Assembly: GCA_963682025.1 (NCBI GenBank)
Contig: OY821519.1
Span: forward strand, 157,555,178 to 157,619,177
Length of the DNA: 64,000 nt
Source of the DNA: Cordilura impudica
Lineage: Eukaryota; Arthropoda; Insecta; Diptera; Scathophagidae
Reading direction: 5' to 3'
Positions 35,024 through 45,000 of the stretch are shown piece after piece. Every line of letters begins with the position of its first letter. Positions within the stretch are counted from its first letter, which is position 1. The notes below the pieces were generated by a model. The model ran no database searches, had not been told where the DNA came from, and saw nothing but the letters and a program-made list of their open reading frames with translations. The translations under genes were made by a program, and so were the position numbers.

Positions 35024-36770
35024 TAGAGTGACCGCAACTTATATGGGGCAAAAAAAATGTCGGAATCTTGTTCGTCTTAACCCCACAAAACGAATCCCCT
35101 TTCCAGATATTGGGATAGCCAAAATTTGAGCCCGATTAAACGACGTTAACACGTGCCGCTCGTCGCTCAAAATTTGAAAAAAACGAATTTTTTGGCCAAA
35201 AAGTTGACGTATTGAGCCATAACTCGAGAACGGTAAATAATAAAAACACGCACGATATCACAAAAGATAGCTTATTTTGTTCTTCAAAATTTATGTTATG
35301 AACAAAATTGTTGTAACTCTGAGTCAAACCGAGTTACGGCAGCCTTTAGCTCCGAAAACGTGACCTGGTGCCACCAGGAGCATACTTCATATATTATGTT
35401 ATTATGTGATAAATTTTTAAATTTAATTAATTTATTTAATTTTTATTTTATTTTTATTTTTATTTTATTTTTATTTTTATTTTATTTTTATTTTTAATTA
35501 ATTTATTTAATTTTTATTTTATATTTATTTTTATTTAAATATATAGAAATCAATTTACCTAGACTCTGAAATGGCATCTACATCAGGTGTACAAAGCCGG
35601 TCCAAGGATAAAATATTTCTTGTTGGCTTTCCCATTCACCAGATCGCAGGTTGTAAACTACCCTCAAATCGACAAGTTTTGTGTGCTTTATTTTATAATT
35701 TACGTACTGTAAAATTAACTCTAAGAGAATCAGCAAAACTTACTATACGAGAGGTGTTAATTTTTTGGCATAAAGTTCGAATCCCGGCTAAAGATGAGCA
35801 AAATGCAATAACAAAGCTTGAAAAACTTCACGTCGAGTAGAGAATTCTTCAAAAAGACAGGAAGAAAACATCGGAAACGATCAAAACAGTTTGTTGAAAA
35901 GTTAGACGATATTTTTGATATTGCTCGACAAGATGCCTTGACTCTGATGAAATCGGAAGTAGATAAGGCTTTTCTCGTGAAACAGAGGCAGAAGGGCCGT
36001 CCAGGTTGCATGTCTGGAGTAGATTGCAAGTTATCTAGAGCTGAAGAAATCAAGGCGCAAAAGGAACTTGAAAGAATTAACCGACAAATCCAAGAAGAAT
36101 ATTTTGATATTGATGAGTTTTTTATATTATTATTCCAATTTATTATTATTATTTTCTTGATGCTTCTTAGGGACGGATGATGAGTACAATTTCGGAGAAG
36201 AAGAAGACACTCAAGAGGACATCATCTACCAGGAGCTTGAAAACTTGGAGGCAATGGACATCCCGGAAGAAGCTGCAGAAGATCTACGTCCACCTGATAG
36301 AAAAACGATGAAAGTTTCGTAAAATTTAAAATTTACTGTAAATTTACTGTAAAGCTTGGTTCAATGCTCCAAAAGCTCATCTAGCGCCAAACCAAGATTT
36401 AGACATTTTGCATAGTCTATTAGCCTATAAAGAATGTGACAACGACGTTTTCGGAGTTAAAAGCTGCCGTAACTCGGTTTGACTCAGAGTTACAACAATT
36501 TTGCTCATAACATAAGTTTTGAAGAACAAAATAAGCTATCTTTTGTGATACCGTGCGTGTTTTTATTATTTACCGATCTCGAGTTATGGCTCAATACGTC
36601 AACTTTTTGGCCAAAAAATTCGTTTTTTTCAAATTTTGAGCGACGAGCGGCACGTGTTAACGTCGTTTAATCGGGCTCAAATTTTGGCTATCCCAATATC
36701 TGGAAAGGGGATTCGTTTTGTGGGGTTAAGACGAACAAGATTCCGACATTGATTTTTTGCGGTCACTCTA
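35024..36770 (+). mobile_element. DNA transposon with 330-bp TIRs, 8-bp TSD
   Basis: The 8-bp duplication ctatacac lies at 35016-35023 and 36771-36778. The ends are tagagtgaccgc and its complement, and the inverted arms extend about 330 bp each (35024-35360 and 36430-36770) with few mismatches. An 8-bp duplication and a YAGNG-like end suit a hAT-type or related element. The long arms are unusual for hAT. It interrupts the RNase H domain of the LINE. Confidence 0.88.
35571..36320 (+). pseudogene. Orphan transposon protein, frameshifted
   Basis: Starts MASTSGVQSRSKDKIFLVGF, continues LRESAKLTIREVLIFWHKVR and, after a frameshift at about 35835, REFFKKTGRKHRKRSKQFVE then DDIFDIARQDALTLMKSEVD. 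A probable intron (about 36115-36170) precedes an acidic tail (EYNFGEEEDTQEDI). I recall similar N-terminal regions in large uncharacterised insect proteins that look transposon-encoded. The catalytic C-terminal part is absent, so this copy is an internally deleted, non-autonomous derivative. Function unknown. Confidence 0.55.
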
Positions 36771-36883
36771 CTATACACAGATGGCTCCTTCCAAAATGGT
36801 GCGACTTCGTATGCCGTGATAGAACACATATCAACATCTGGCTATTCTATTATTAAACAGGGTATTCTACCAATGTTCACGGG
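36771..36883 (+). pseudogene. RNase H segment 1 of LINE copy 2
   Basis: Reads LYTDGSFQNGATSYAVIEHI, then GILPMFTG. The first catalytic Asp of RNase H (YTDGS) is present. Bounded on the right by the 10-bp duplication tgttcacggg (36874-36883). Confidence 0.85.
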
Positions 36884-37085
36884 CACAGCCTAACACAGTC
36901 GTGACAACTTGACAGCTGTCAAAAAAGTAAACACGAACCGTATGGCTTTGTTTACCTTTTTTTCTTAGAATTGCTATAACAACTTTGAGAATGAGATTAA
37001 AAAATAAAATATACAAAATATAATGTGTGCAAGTGAACAGCTACACATGTTTGTAACCAGCATAAAAAACAATAATAATGGAAAA

Positions 37086-37870
37086 ACAAGTAAGAAAATT
37101 ATAGTCGGTCCAGACCGACTATACGATACCCTATACCATGCGTTCAGAGACCCTATCTCTTAGGCCCAACTAACTGGACAAAGAAAATAAGCAAAAACCA
37201 AATTTGAGTGGGATTTTTATTAATTTTTTTGGCTGCAGATATGAAAAAGTTCATATCGGATGCTATATCTATATGGGGACTAGGTCCAAAAATGGACCGA
37301 TACTGATCATGTTTGGTAAAGTCTCTTGTATTTTGCAAAAATATGTACAAACAAAATTTGAGAAGAATCAGTGCAATATTTTTGTTTTTTAATAGATTTA
37401 AGTGAAGGTCGGGAAGCAGCTCTATATGGGGTCAAAGGGATCATTTTTGGACTACTCATTAGTGGATGTAATGAACGCATACAAACCCAATTTGAGTAAG
37501 ATCTATATGACAATTTGGATCTTATGGCAATTTATGTCGATTTCATATGGGTAATTTGTATGGGGGCTAGGTCTGAACATGGACCGATTCTCACCAATTT
37601 CAATAGCGTTCATCCCATGGCCGATAAAAGCTTATATACCAAATTTCGTCAAAATATATTCATATTTGCGACCTGCAGTTTGATTACAAGCTTTACATGG
37701 ACACACAGACGGACGGACGGACGGACGGACGGACATTGTTAAATCAACTCAGAAAGTGGTTCTGATTCGATCGGTATAATTAAAGATGGGTCTAGGTCAA
37801 ATATTTTTGGTTGTTACAAACAGCAGCACAAAGTCATTATACCCAAACCACATAGTGGTATAGGGTATAA
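37086..37870 (+). repeat. Dispersed (GGAC)n repeat family, copy A
   Basis: Begins near tagtcggtccagaccgacta (a hairpin) and gataccctataccatg, and ends near ataccactatgtgg-type inverted sequence. A ggacggacggac microsatellite is at about 37717-37737. Partial copies are at 41410-41845 and 51840-52325, both inverted. The microsatellite core recalls the fly mini-me/DINE type repeats, but I cannot confirm that. Confidence 0.7.
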
Positions 37871-37989
37871 ATAGTGAGTATTTGCTATTGATAAACATTT
37901 AAAAAACATTAATAATATCGTATTATCTGTTTTGATATAAAAATATGTATAAAAGGTGTATATTAAAACCCATAGCTTGTGATTTGTTT

Positions 37990-38600
37990 TACGTAAGACA
38001 ATTACATTCAAGACTACTCAAGCCAGGGCCGAAGGAAGAAAGCAAAAATTACTATTGCTGGCACAACAAATGGCGGCCAAGAAGGAAGAAGCAAAACAAC
38101 GATGATGAACAATATGAAGATGCTGGATAATGTAGCCGACATGCTGGATGGTGAAGATTCGAAATTTTTGCAATCGAAAAGAGGCAAAAACAACGAAAAG
38201 TAAACATGCTGCTGGTGATGATGAAAGTAAACATGATATTAAGAATTGTTTCCGTTTTGTGTTTGCCAATGATAAAAAGCTTCAAATGACTCTTTTCACA
38301 ATATGTACGTCGCGTTAATCATTTAATCAACGCCAAAAACAACAATTTCAACTTGGAATGTATAACTTGTTTGTGGGCTTTGAAGATAAAAAATGTTTAT
38401 GTAGATGCAGAGAAAGAAAATGAATTGAAACAAAAGAAGTTGGAGGCTCATCGTCAACGTTTGTTGAGTTTATCGAAAAAGGAACGCAAACAACATAAAA
38501 AGTTGGCTGCGTTAAAATAGGAGTTGGATGAGACAAAAGCCAATTCTAAGGTTTTGAGTGACATTTTGGAGGGTTTTGCTGATGCTTGTAAAAATTTGTT
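37990..38600 (+). pseudogene. Noc3-like nucleolar protein fragment
   Basis: Broken frames read KLLLLAQQMAAKKEEAKQR and NVADMLDGEDSKFLQSKRG. A better preserved part follows at about 38345-38600: FNLECITCLWALKIKNVYVD, then KQKKLEAHRQRLLSLSKKER and VLSDILEGFADACKNLF. The last part matches the middle of Noc3/NOC3L, a nucleolar protein for pre-ribosome export and replication licensing. Frameshifts, stops (for example TAG at 38518) and missing segments show it is a decayed partial copy. A short direct repeat of its first 75 bp recurs at 38601-38676. Identification rests on recalled similarity. Confidence 0.5.
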
Positions 38601-39555
38601 TTAAGACAATTGCATACAATACTACTCAACCCAGGGCCGAAAGGAAGTAATCACAAATTACTATAGCTAAGCTAACCATTGGGCCAGTTGCTGGTGACGA
38701 AACTTTTCGCAAGTTGAATTGTGGTATTGTATTATTGTTTTTGATTATGACTTGCATGTAGAGTTCGTGTAATGCTTCTCATCGTAATTTGTCTGGTAAT
38801 ATTCCCATCACATTGGGTACTATACCGTTAGCTTCATACATAAAACATTAATTTTCTACTTTTTTATTCCTGTAAGTAGACGGACTTGTACACCTTGGAA
38901 TGAAGTTAATGGAGGGTTTAATTTTGATAAAAGTAAACAATAGAAGCAACAAAATCGATACGAATAGAAAAAATGTAAGTTGGTGCAATTGGCGGTATGG
39001 TCAGAGTGGAATTATGTTTTTAATTTAATAAAATATGTGAATTATATTTTCAACAACTCGAAAGCAAATAAATCTTAGTAGGAGAGAACGACCAACCATT
39101 AGTGGTAGCGCAACCTACATATTCAACAAAAGCCCATCAATCCTTAAACAAATTTTAATATATAAGAGAAGTATGAAATAAAAAATGTATTTGTAGATTT
39201 CCACCGTTTTTAAACATGATGTCCCCAAAATGATGACAATGTATGCTCAATTTATGAAAAGTAATATATAGATCGCTTAAAACGCGTAAAAAAGTCGAAA
39301 GTAAAGCCAAAACTACAAATGGCTAAAGTTAAACCTCTAACTACAACATTAGTTCCTTTTGATTGCTTTAATTTTAAACTAGCATTTAATGTAATTTTTT
39401 AATTATCTCTGCATCTATGCAAAAATAAAACGAAACTACGGGCATTTATTTCAAAACTAAAACAAAATGGTTTATTATTTGAAAAACTTTTTTGATACTT
39501 TAACATAATGAAATGTATATATTTTTTTGCATTTTTCGATCTAACTACACAACAT
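38601..39555. other. Unassigned part of the gene-fragment insertion
   Basis: Starts with a diverged direct repeat of 37991-38063. A frame near 38690-38830 (GPVAGDETFRKLNCGIVLLF) looks like a hydrophobic coding relic but is unidentified. The rest is AT-rich. Confidence 0.35.
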
Positions 39556-40545
39556 AGATTAAAATATAAAAAAATTCTTCAACTGACGTAAAGCACATTT
39601 ATCAGCAGTACATTTGGCAATCCGATATTTTCTACCGAAAAACTTGTACGGTAACAAGATATAAATGTTAAAGCATAAAAAATAACATAAATTTGGCAGT
39701 TTCAGGTTCTTATCCAAGTAGTTCCCTTATTTCTAATTTTGGCACCGAATTGCTAAATTGTTCAATTTCAATACGCATCATATTATAGTAAACCAACCAC
39801 ACAGCATCTAAAGACATATTCGAGTCTAAAAATATCGCACCTGCAACAGACTCGAAAACATCACCTAATTGATGCCTTTGGTATTTCGACGTCTTCATAA
39901 TATTAACCTCTTCGTTTATACTATAACCACTTTTCGTATGAATACGCACAAAACGATCAATAGCTTCGTTACGACCTGAGACAAGTGTCTAAAATATTTG
40001 CGGTTTTCATGCCTTACAGCTAATTACGCAAATACGGTATTGTTAACTAAAGCAGATCTCAAATCGGTTAAGGCTCCAGGTGAATGCTGCCTAGGGTCTT
40101 CATACAAAAGCCTTATCAAATAATCCAATACAGCATCACCCAGAATTCTAAACACAATCTATTGGGAGTATGAGGCATAAATAATGGCTTGCAACAAGTA
40201 CGATCTGCCGCGGAATTTATATTTCAAAGCTTGTTCAAATTTCGTATAATCCGGCGCTTCTTCATTGGGTGTAGTGTAGCAGTGGAGATTTGGACGAGGT
40301 CTAAGAGCCATAAACAGTAACAACAGTCAGGAAAAGTACTACTAGGTTCACTAGCTTCTTTAGCATCATATGCTATACTCCAAATAAGGTTTCAACGCAA
40401 TCGGCAACAGATTTATCTAAACGAGAAATAAAAATTAGTTTTATTTATTTCCAATATATTTTATTTATATTTCGAGTTTTAATGAAATTACCTGGAATAC
40501 TATATTTTTTCTATAAATTTATTTACTGTAATGTGTTATGTTAAA
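39556..40545 (-). pseudogene. Dcr-1: Dicer-1 C-terminal fragment (RNase IIIb and dsRBD)
   Basis: On the minus strand, collinear blocks match fly Dcr-1: DKSVADCVETLFG (end of the first RNase III domain), [55 protein letters not shown], then [20 protein letters not shown] and [17 protein letters not shown], ending with the dsRBD (KYRIAKCTADKCALRQLKN). A GT-AG intron of 75 bp (40491-40417) splits SIP from DKS. Stops and deletions occur at 39717, near 40155 and in the first RNase IIIb motif. The real gene has about 2200 residues; only the last 400 or so are here. Not functional. Confidence 0.85.
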
Positions 40546-40865
40546 CACACTCACTTTAATTACATTATTATTTTGTCAGCAAATATCAGTTATAATGTAA
40601 ATCTTATTTAACACACTTATTTCAATTTATAATTCAATTAACTGCAATAAGAACGCGTTAATTTGCCCACAGAAATTTAAATTTGTGACAATGAATAAGC
40701 AGAAATAAATAATAAAAAAAATATACAACGTGTATAAGGGTGACAACATATTATATTAATATAGTTGTTTCATCTGAAAGTGGTTGTAAAAATATTATGA
40801 AAATTTCTGTAGTTCACAAACAAAAATTTAGATGTCGCTAGTGTGTGTCTGGACTGGTTGGACGG

Positions 40866-41055
40866 TGTTCACGGGAATCTTTACAGCCGAACTTACCGCC
40901 ATTAGCATTGCGGTGAAATATGCCAGTCAACAAAAACGCAAAACAACGCTTATATGTACAGATAGTTTAAGCGCTATTACTGCGCTTTCCAAAAACAAAA
41001 AGGGTGTTTTTAACAATATTTTAATGAATCCCAATACAGACCACCATATCACTAT
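40866..41055 (+). pseudogene. RNase H segment 2 of LINE copy 2
   Basis: Starts at the duplicated tgttcacggg and reads FTGIFTAELTAISIAVKYAS, then ICTDSLSAITALSKNK. The catalytic Glu (TAEL) and second Asp (CTDS) are present. Ends with tatcactat at 41047-41055, the next duplication. Confidence 0.85.
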
Positions 41056-41065
41056 GGTGGTATGA

Positions 41066-41335
41066 ATATGGGCCCCAGGAAAATGGGCCCCAAAAAAAAA
41101 ATGAAAATGAGCCCCAAAAAAATGTATGGAAAACAACAACACGAAATTTTGGGGCCTGTTTTCCCATTTTGGGGTCGTTTTTCATTTCTTCATGTGGGGT
41201 GCATTTTCGTAATGAAAATGGACCCCAAACAAGAAAATGAAAAAGGGCCCCAAATAATTTTTGGGGCCCAATATCATATATTGGTGGGGCCTTACTTCAT
41301 ATTTTGGGGTTCATTTTCATTTTCTTTTTTTTTTT
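41066..41335. repeat. Left subterminal GGGCCCC repeat array
   Basis: About a dozen irregular copies of ggccccaaa or tttggggcc in both orientations within about 270 bp. Confidence 0.85.
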
Positions 41336-41409
41336 TAATAAACTTTTATAAACTTCCATGATGTAAAAAAATCGAATATTTTCTTTTTGAATTCAGTTTT
41401 ATTTAGTAA

Positions 41410-41845
41410 CGTCAGTCAAATTGGGTTTAAATGTGTTTATTACATCCAATAATCAGTAGTCCAAAAATAATCTCTATTGGACAATTCTTTGTCATAGGCC
41501 CAATATAGAGCTGCTTCCCGATCTTCACTTAAATCTATCGAAAAACAAAAATATTGCACAGATTTTTCTCAAATTTGGTTTGTATATATTTTTTCAAAAT
41601 ATAAGTGACCTTACCAAATATGGTCAGGATCGGTCCATTTTTCGACCTATTCCCCATATAAATATAGCATCCCATATGAACTTTTTCATATCCGAAGGCA
41701 ACACAACTAATAACAATGCCACTCAAATTTGGTTTATGCTTATTTTCTTTTCCTATTAGTTGGACTTAAGAGATACGGTCTCTAAATGCATGGTATAGGG
41801 TATCGTATAGTCGGGCTTGACCGACTATAACGTTCTTACTTGTTT
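41410..41845 (-). repeat. Dispersed (GGAC)n repeat family, copy B, partial
   Basis: Inverted relative to copy A at 37086-37870 and covering its first half, from gtaagaacgttatagtcgg (at 41845 inward). Truncated before the microsatellite. Confidence 0.8.
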
Positions 41846-41992
41846 AAAAAATGTAACAAAAAATATGTTTATAAAAAATATTTTGTTTGCAAAAAAAGAA
41901 AAATTAATTCCTTAATTAAATTTTTTAAGACTCTTTTAAATTTTTAAATGATTCAATTCCTGTATAATTTTAGTGAACCGGACTACTTTTTT

Positions 41993-42691
41993 ACGGTGGC
42001 GTGATATAACGTCTAAGAACATAATGTCTATAGACACTATGACACTCAGAATTCTAAAATATTGATTTGATGCAATGGAAATAATAACAATTCATTTTGT
42101 TATGGATGGAATACAAATAATAACAATTTATTGAAATTTTTTTAAACTTTAATACACTTTAGAGCAAATAATAACAATTTAGTAGAATATTTTTATAAAT
42201 GGAATACAAATAATAGCAATTTATTGAAATATTTTTAAATTTGTTTCAATAATTTGCTTGCAATAAGGACAAAGCAAAGGCGAATTGTTACTTTAAGATT
42301 TTTTATCCAAAATATCCAAACAGCTTGAGCAAATTTTGAAATGTTTGCAGGGAAAAGACATTTTTTTATTCTTGTGACGTACGCAGGAAAATTTTATTCA
42401 GCGAAGCCACCTGCCGCGTCCTACTGGAGGAGAAAACCCTTAAGCGCGGCCGCAGGCCGCCACACAGAAAAACTTTTGTATGCGAAGCCAGATTTCAATA
42501 CTTAACTTTAGTGTCTCCGGGAAGACATTACAGAATGTTATTATTATTATTAATATTATTCCCTTTTGCGGAATGTTTACATCTAATTTAAACATTTTGT
42601 AAAAGGGAAAATAACGGCACTTTTACCACGTTTACAAGATTTGAAACGCTTTAGTGCCATAATGTCTGTAGACGTTATGTCATGCCACCGT
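41993..42691. mobile_element. Nested non-autonomous TIR element
   Basis: Left acggtggcgtgatataacg and right, inverted, acggtggcatgacataacg; similarity extends about 45 bp. The interior has direct repeats of gaatacaaataataacaatt-like units at 42110-42230 and a GC-rich island at 42401-42490. No ORF. Target duplication unresolved. Confidence 0.65.
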
Positions 42692-42959
42692 TTTTTAATA
42701 TTTCCTGAATCAATTAAGTCAAGCGGTTAAATTTTTAAAACCACATTACGACATCTCATTGCAATTTTTTCGTTTAAAAATTAAAAAAAATATTTTTGTA
42801 TAACAAATGTCACATTGTTTTACAAATCTTTATTTTCAATTTAAATACTACTTCCAAGCATATAAAAAAAATTTGAAGAAATGCAATTCTTTTATATTTA
42901 AGTGAGCCGACCTAATTTTTCACTAATTCTTCAGACAAAACAAGTTAATCAACAAAACA

Positions 42960-43250
42960 AGTGAAAAAAAATTGGGGTCCGTTTTCACATTTTGGGGCCC
43001 ATTTTCATATACTTCATCGTACCGCATCCTTTAAATGAAAATGAGCCCCAAATAGTGTTTATGCAAATGAGCCCTAGAATAGTTTAGGGCCCGTTTTCAT
43101 TCGTGGTTTGCGGCCCTAGTTCATTTTTTGGGGCTCATTTTCATTTCTAGAAATGGGGTCGACTTTCATTATGAAAATGAACCCCAAATTTGGGGCCCAC
43201 TTTCATTTTTTACTTTGGGGTCCATTTTCCTGGGGCCCATATTCATAGCG
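42960..43250. repeat. Right subterminal GGGCCCC repeat array
   Basis: Mirror counterpart of 41066-41335, with the same ggggcccattttcat-type units. Confidence 0.85.
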
Positions 43251-43252
43251 CC

Positions 43253-43335
43253 TATCACTATACTATGGATACCAGCACACATAGGTATACAAGGCAATGA
43301 ATGTGCTGATATGGCCGCTAAGCAAGCGCTACAAG
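43253..43335 (+). pseudogene. RNase H segment 3 of LINE copy 2
   Basis: Reads ITILWIPAHIGIQGNECADM then AAKQALQA. It contains the last catalytic Asp (ECAD). Ends at gctacaag (43328-43335), the duplication for the next insertion. Confidence 0.85.
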
Positions 43336-44489
43336 CAGTGTTGCCATAATTTGAAATTGTAAAGATGCTAAATTGCAAAAAAAAAGATGCTAAAACGTAC
43401 TGGAGTCAAAAAAAAGATGCTAATTTTTTTTTTATTTAATTTCCTTTATATTGAAAAATTAAATAGTTATTAATAAATTTTTTGGTTTTGAAATCGAAAA
43501 ATATAAAACATAAGTTTCGATTTATATTTTTTAAACTTAAATTAAAATTATTTTGGCTTTCATCTGTAATTTTTTATAACATCAAATTGAGTTTTTTAAT
43601 TTTAAAGTAAATGTTTTTAATTTTAGAGAAATTTTTTTTTATTTCAAATATAACAGAATTTACATTATCAAAAGATACGATTGTATTACAATAATTGGTT
43701 TATGAAATCTAATATTTCTGTGATGTGTTCATCTTCATGTTCTTTTTGGCTCTGATATTTTTCTGACGATCGACTTTTATCAACGACATCGCTCGGTATA
43801 TTGTAAGTGTAACAGCACCCATTTTTCAATTTCAAACCTTTTTACGTATTACAGAACATAACAACTCGGATTTTATTCTGTTCAAAGTTTGCTTTTAACT
43901 AAAGCCATTAAACTAAAACGTTCAACTTCGGCTTTTGAGAAAGACAAAACTACTCGTGATAAGGACAATACAAATATTGATAACTCTTTAAATGGATTTT
44001 CGCCAATAGAATTTTTGTAAACTTCAATACATAAAGAGGTTGTATTCAGTGTTGTATCCCAATATTGTTCTGTGATATAACTCCATTGGATTTGAATTTT
44101 TTCTGTTTAAGATGATCTAAATTTAAACTCTTCGGTTTAATGTGTTTTGTATTGCAAATTTTGGCATTTTTTAATACAATAATATTTTTTGGCAATTCAT
44201 TAAAAACTGTTGGTGGTGTTTACATTCTTCTATTTCAAAATGTTTTGTTATATTTGTTGAAACGAGTAGAATGGTAAAAAGAATAGTACACAAAATTCTC
44301 GTATTACACTTTAAGAAATTAAAACATATCAAAAATAACGAAAAAAATCAAAAAAAAAGATGCTAAAAGCAACTTTTTATTAATAAAAGATGCTAAGTTA
44401 GCATCTAGCATCTTTTCATAAATTTTGGATGCTAAACGACAAAAAAAGTTGCTAAATCTAGCAACTAAAATGCTAAAATGGCAACACTG
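43336..44489 (-). mobile_element. hAT element, decayed
   Basis: Starts cagtgttgcca and ends tggcaacactg, a classic hAT terminus. It is flanked by 8-bp gctacaag (43328-43335) and gctaaaag (44490-44497), one mismatch. The subterminal regions have repeated aaaaaagatgctaa motifs. A decayed transposase lies on the minus strand. It interrupts the LINE between RNase H and the C-terminal knuckle. Confidence 0.85.
43780..44045 (-). pseudogene. hAT transposase C-terminal (dimerisation) relic
   Basis: The minus-strand reading EVYKNSIGENPFKELSIFVL then SFSKAEVERFSLMALVKSKL fits the hAT C-terminal dimerisation region (PF..L, SNAxxER, FS.M). Stops follow shortly after. Upstream catalytic parts are not recognisable. 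Confidence 0.6.
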
Positions 44490-44897
44490 GCTAAAAGCAC
44501 CCTTAATATATGAAGTACCTTGTCTTCCAAATATAATTACTAACCCATATAAAGCGCTGCATAAAAGAATCAGCGAGAATCATACTGTTTCTTAAGACAA
44601 CATAACCACACCATCAATAGACCTAAATACCACGCTAGCCTCAGCAGAGATGATTGCATTACAATTGCTCGTATGAGGGTTGGAAAAACTTTATTCAACA
44701 CCAAACACCTTTTTGAACATACAGATCCAGCAAGTTGCAACCTGTGTCATACAGTGTTAGACATCCCACACATTTTAGCCGATTGCCCTATATCGAAGAC
44801 TGATCACCCTCTTATAGAAGTGTTAGACTGTTCAAATCTTTCCAAAGTTAAAATAGTAAAAGAATGTTTAGTTAAACAAAACATCACTGAAATCTAA
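44490..44897 (+). pseudogene. ORF2 C-terminal domain of LINE copy 2
   Basis: Resumes with LKAPLIYEVPCLPNI, then after frame changes SRDDCITIARMRVG and TLFNTKHLFEHTDPASCNLC. It ends with the knuckle CX2CX8HX4C (CNLCHTVLDIPHILADC) and a stop at 44895. An A-rich run at about 44980-45000 probably marks the 3' end of the element. Confidence 0.8.
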
Positions 44898-45000
44898 GTC
44901 AATATTCGCGCATTATGGTCTTAGAAACCTTGCGCCTTTAATTTAATATTTTATAAATTAATTTGTAAAATATTTTAGAAATAAAATAAAATAAAAAAAT

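Larger units (their letters stand above)
36884..40865. mobile_element. 4-kb insertion carrying host gene fragments, 10-bp TSD
   Basis: LINE sequence tgttcacggg is duplicated at 36874-36883 and 40866-40875, so 3982 bp were inserted as one event or as nested events. Contents: a short AT-rich leader (36884-37085), a dispersed repeat (37086-37870), a Noc3-like pseudogene (plus), about 0.9 kb unassigned, and a Dicer-1 pseudogene (minus). Terminal sequences cacagcctaacacagtcg and, inverted, ccgtccaaccagtccag show only weak similarity, so a TIR is uncertain. A 9-10 bp duplication suits Mutator-like elements, some of which capture gene fragments. Confidence 0.7.
41056..43252. mobile_element. TIR element with subterminal GGGCCCC arrays, 9-bp TSD
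   Basis: The 9-bp duplication tatcactat lies at 41047-41055 and 43253-43261. The ends are inverted: left ggtggtatgaatatgggccc, right its near complement (ggcgctatgaatatgggccc). Inside each end, about 250 bp carries many copies of a gggcccca / attttggggcc motif alternating with aaaatgaa. No transposase ORF is seen, so it is non-autonomous. The 9-bp duplication and GG start fit Mutator-like elements. It contains a dispersed repeat (41410-41845) and another TIR element (41993-42691). Confidence 0.85.
30580..45000 (+). mobile_element. I-like LINE copy 2, near full length, split by four insertions
   Basis: Order: 5' UTR (about 30580-30767), ORF1, ORF2 endonuclease and RT, then RNase H and a C-terminal cysteine knuckle distributed over five segments (to 35023, 36771-36883, 40866-41055, 43253-43335, 44490-44897), and a 3' end near 45000 with an A-rich tail. 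The intervening blocks are 35024-36770, 36884-40865, 41056-43252 and 43336-44489. Each is bordered by a target-site duplication of LINE sequence. Removing them restores a collinear domain order expected of the I clade. Confidence 0.88.

Noticed and set aside
37814..38536. Several minus-strand ORFs of 60-83 codons over the Noc3-like fragment
   Set aside because: Antisense shadows of the plus-strand pseudogene; no recognisable motifs.
39556..40545. A functional Dicer-1 gene
   Set aside because: Only the last 400 or so residues are present, with in-frame stops and deletions in the RNase III motifs.
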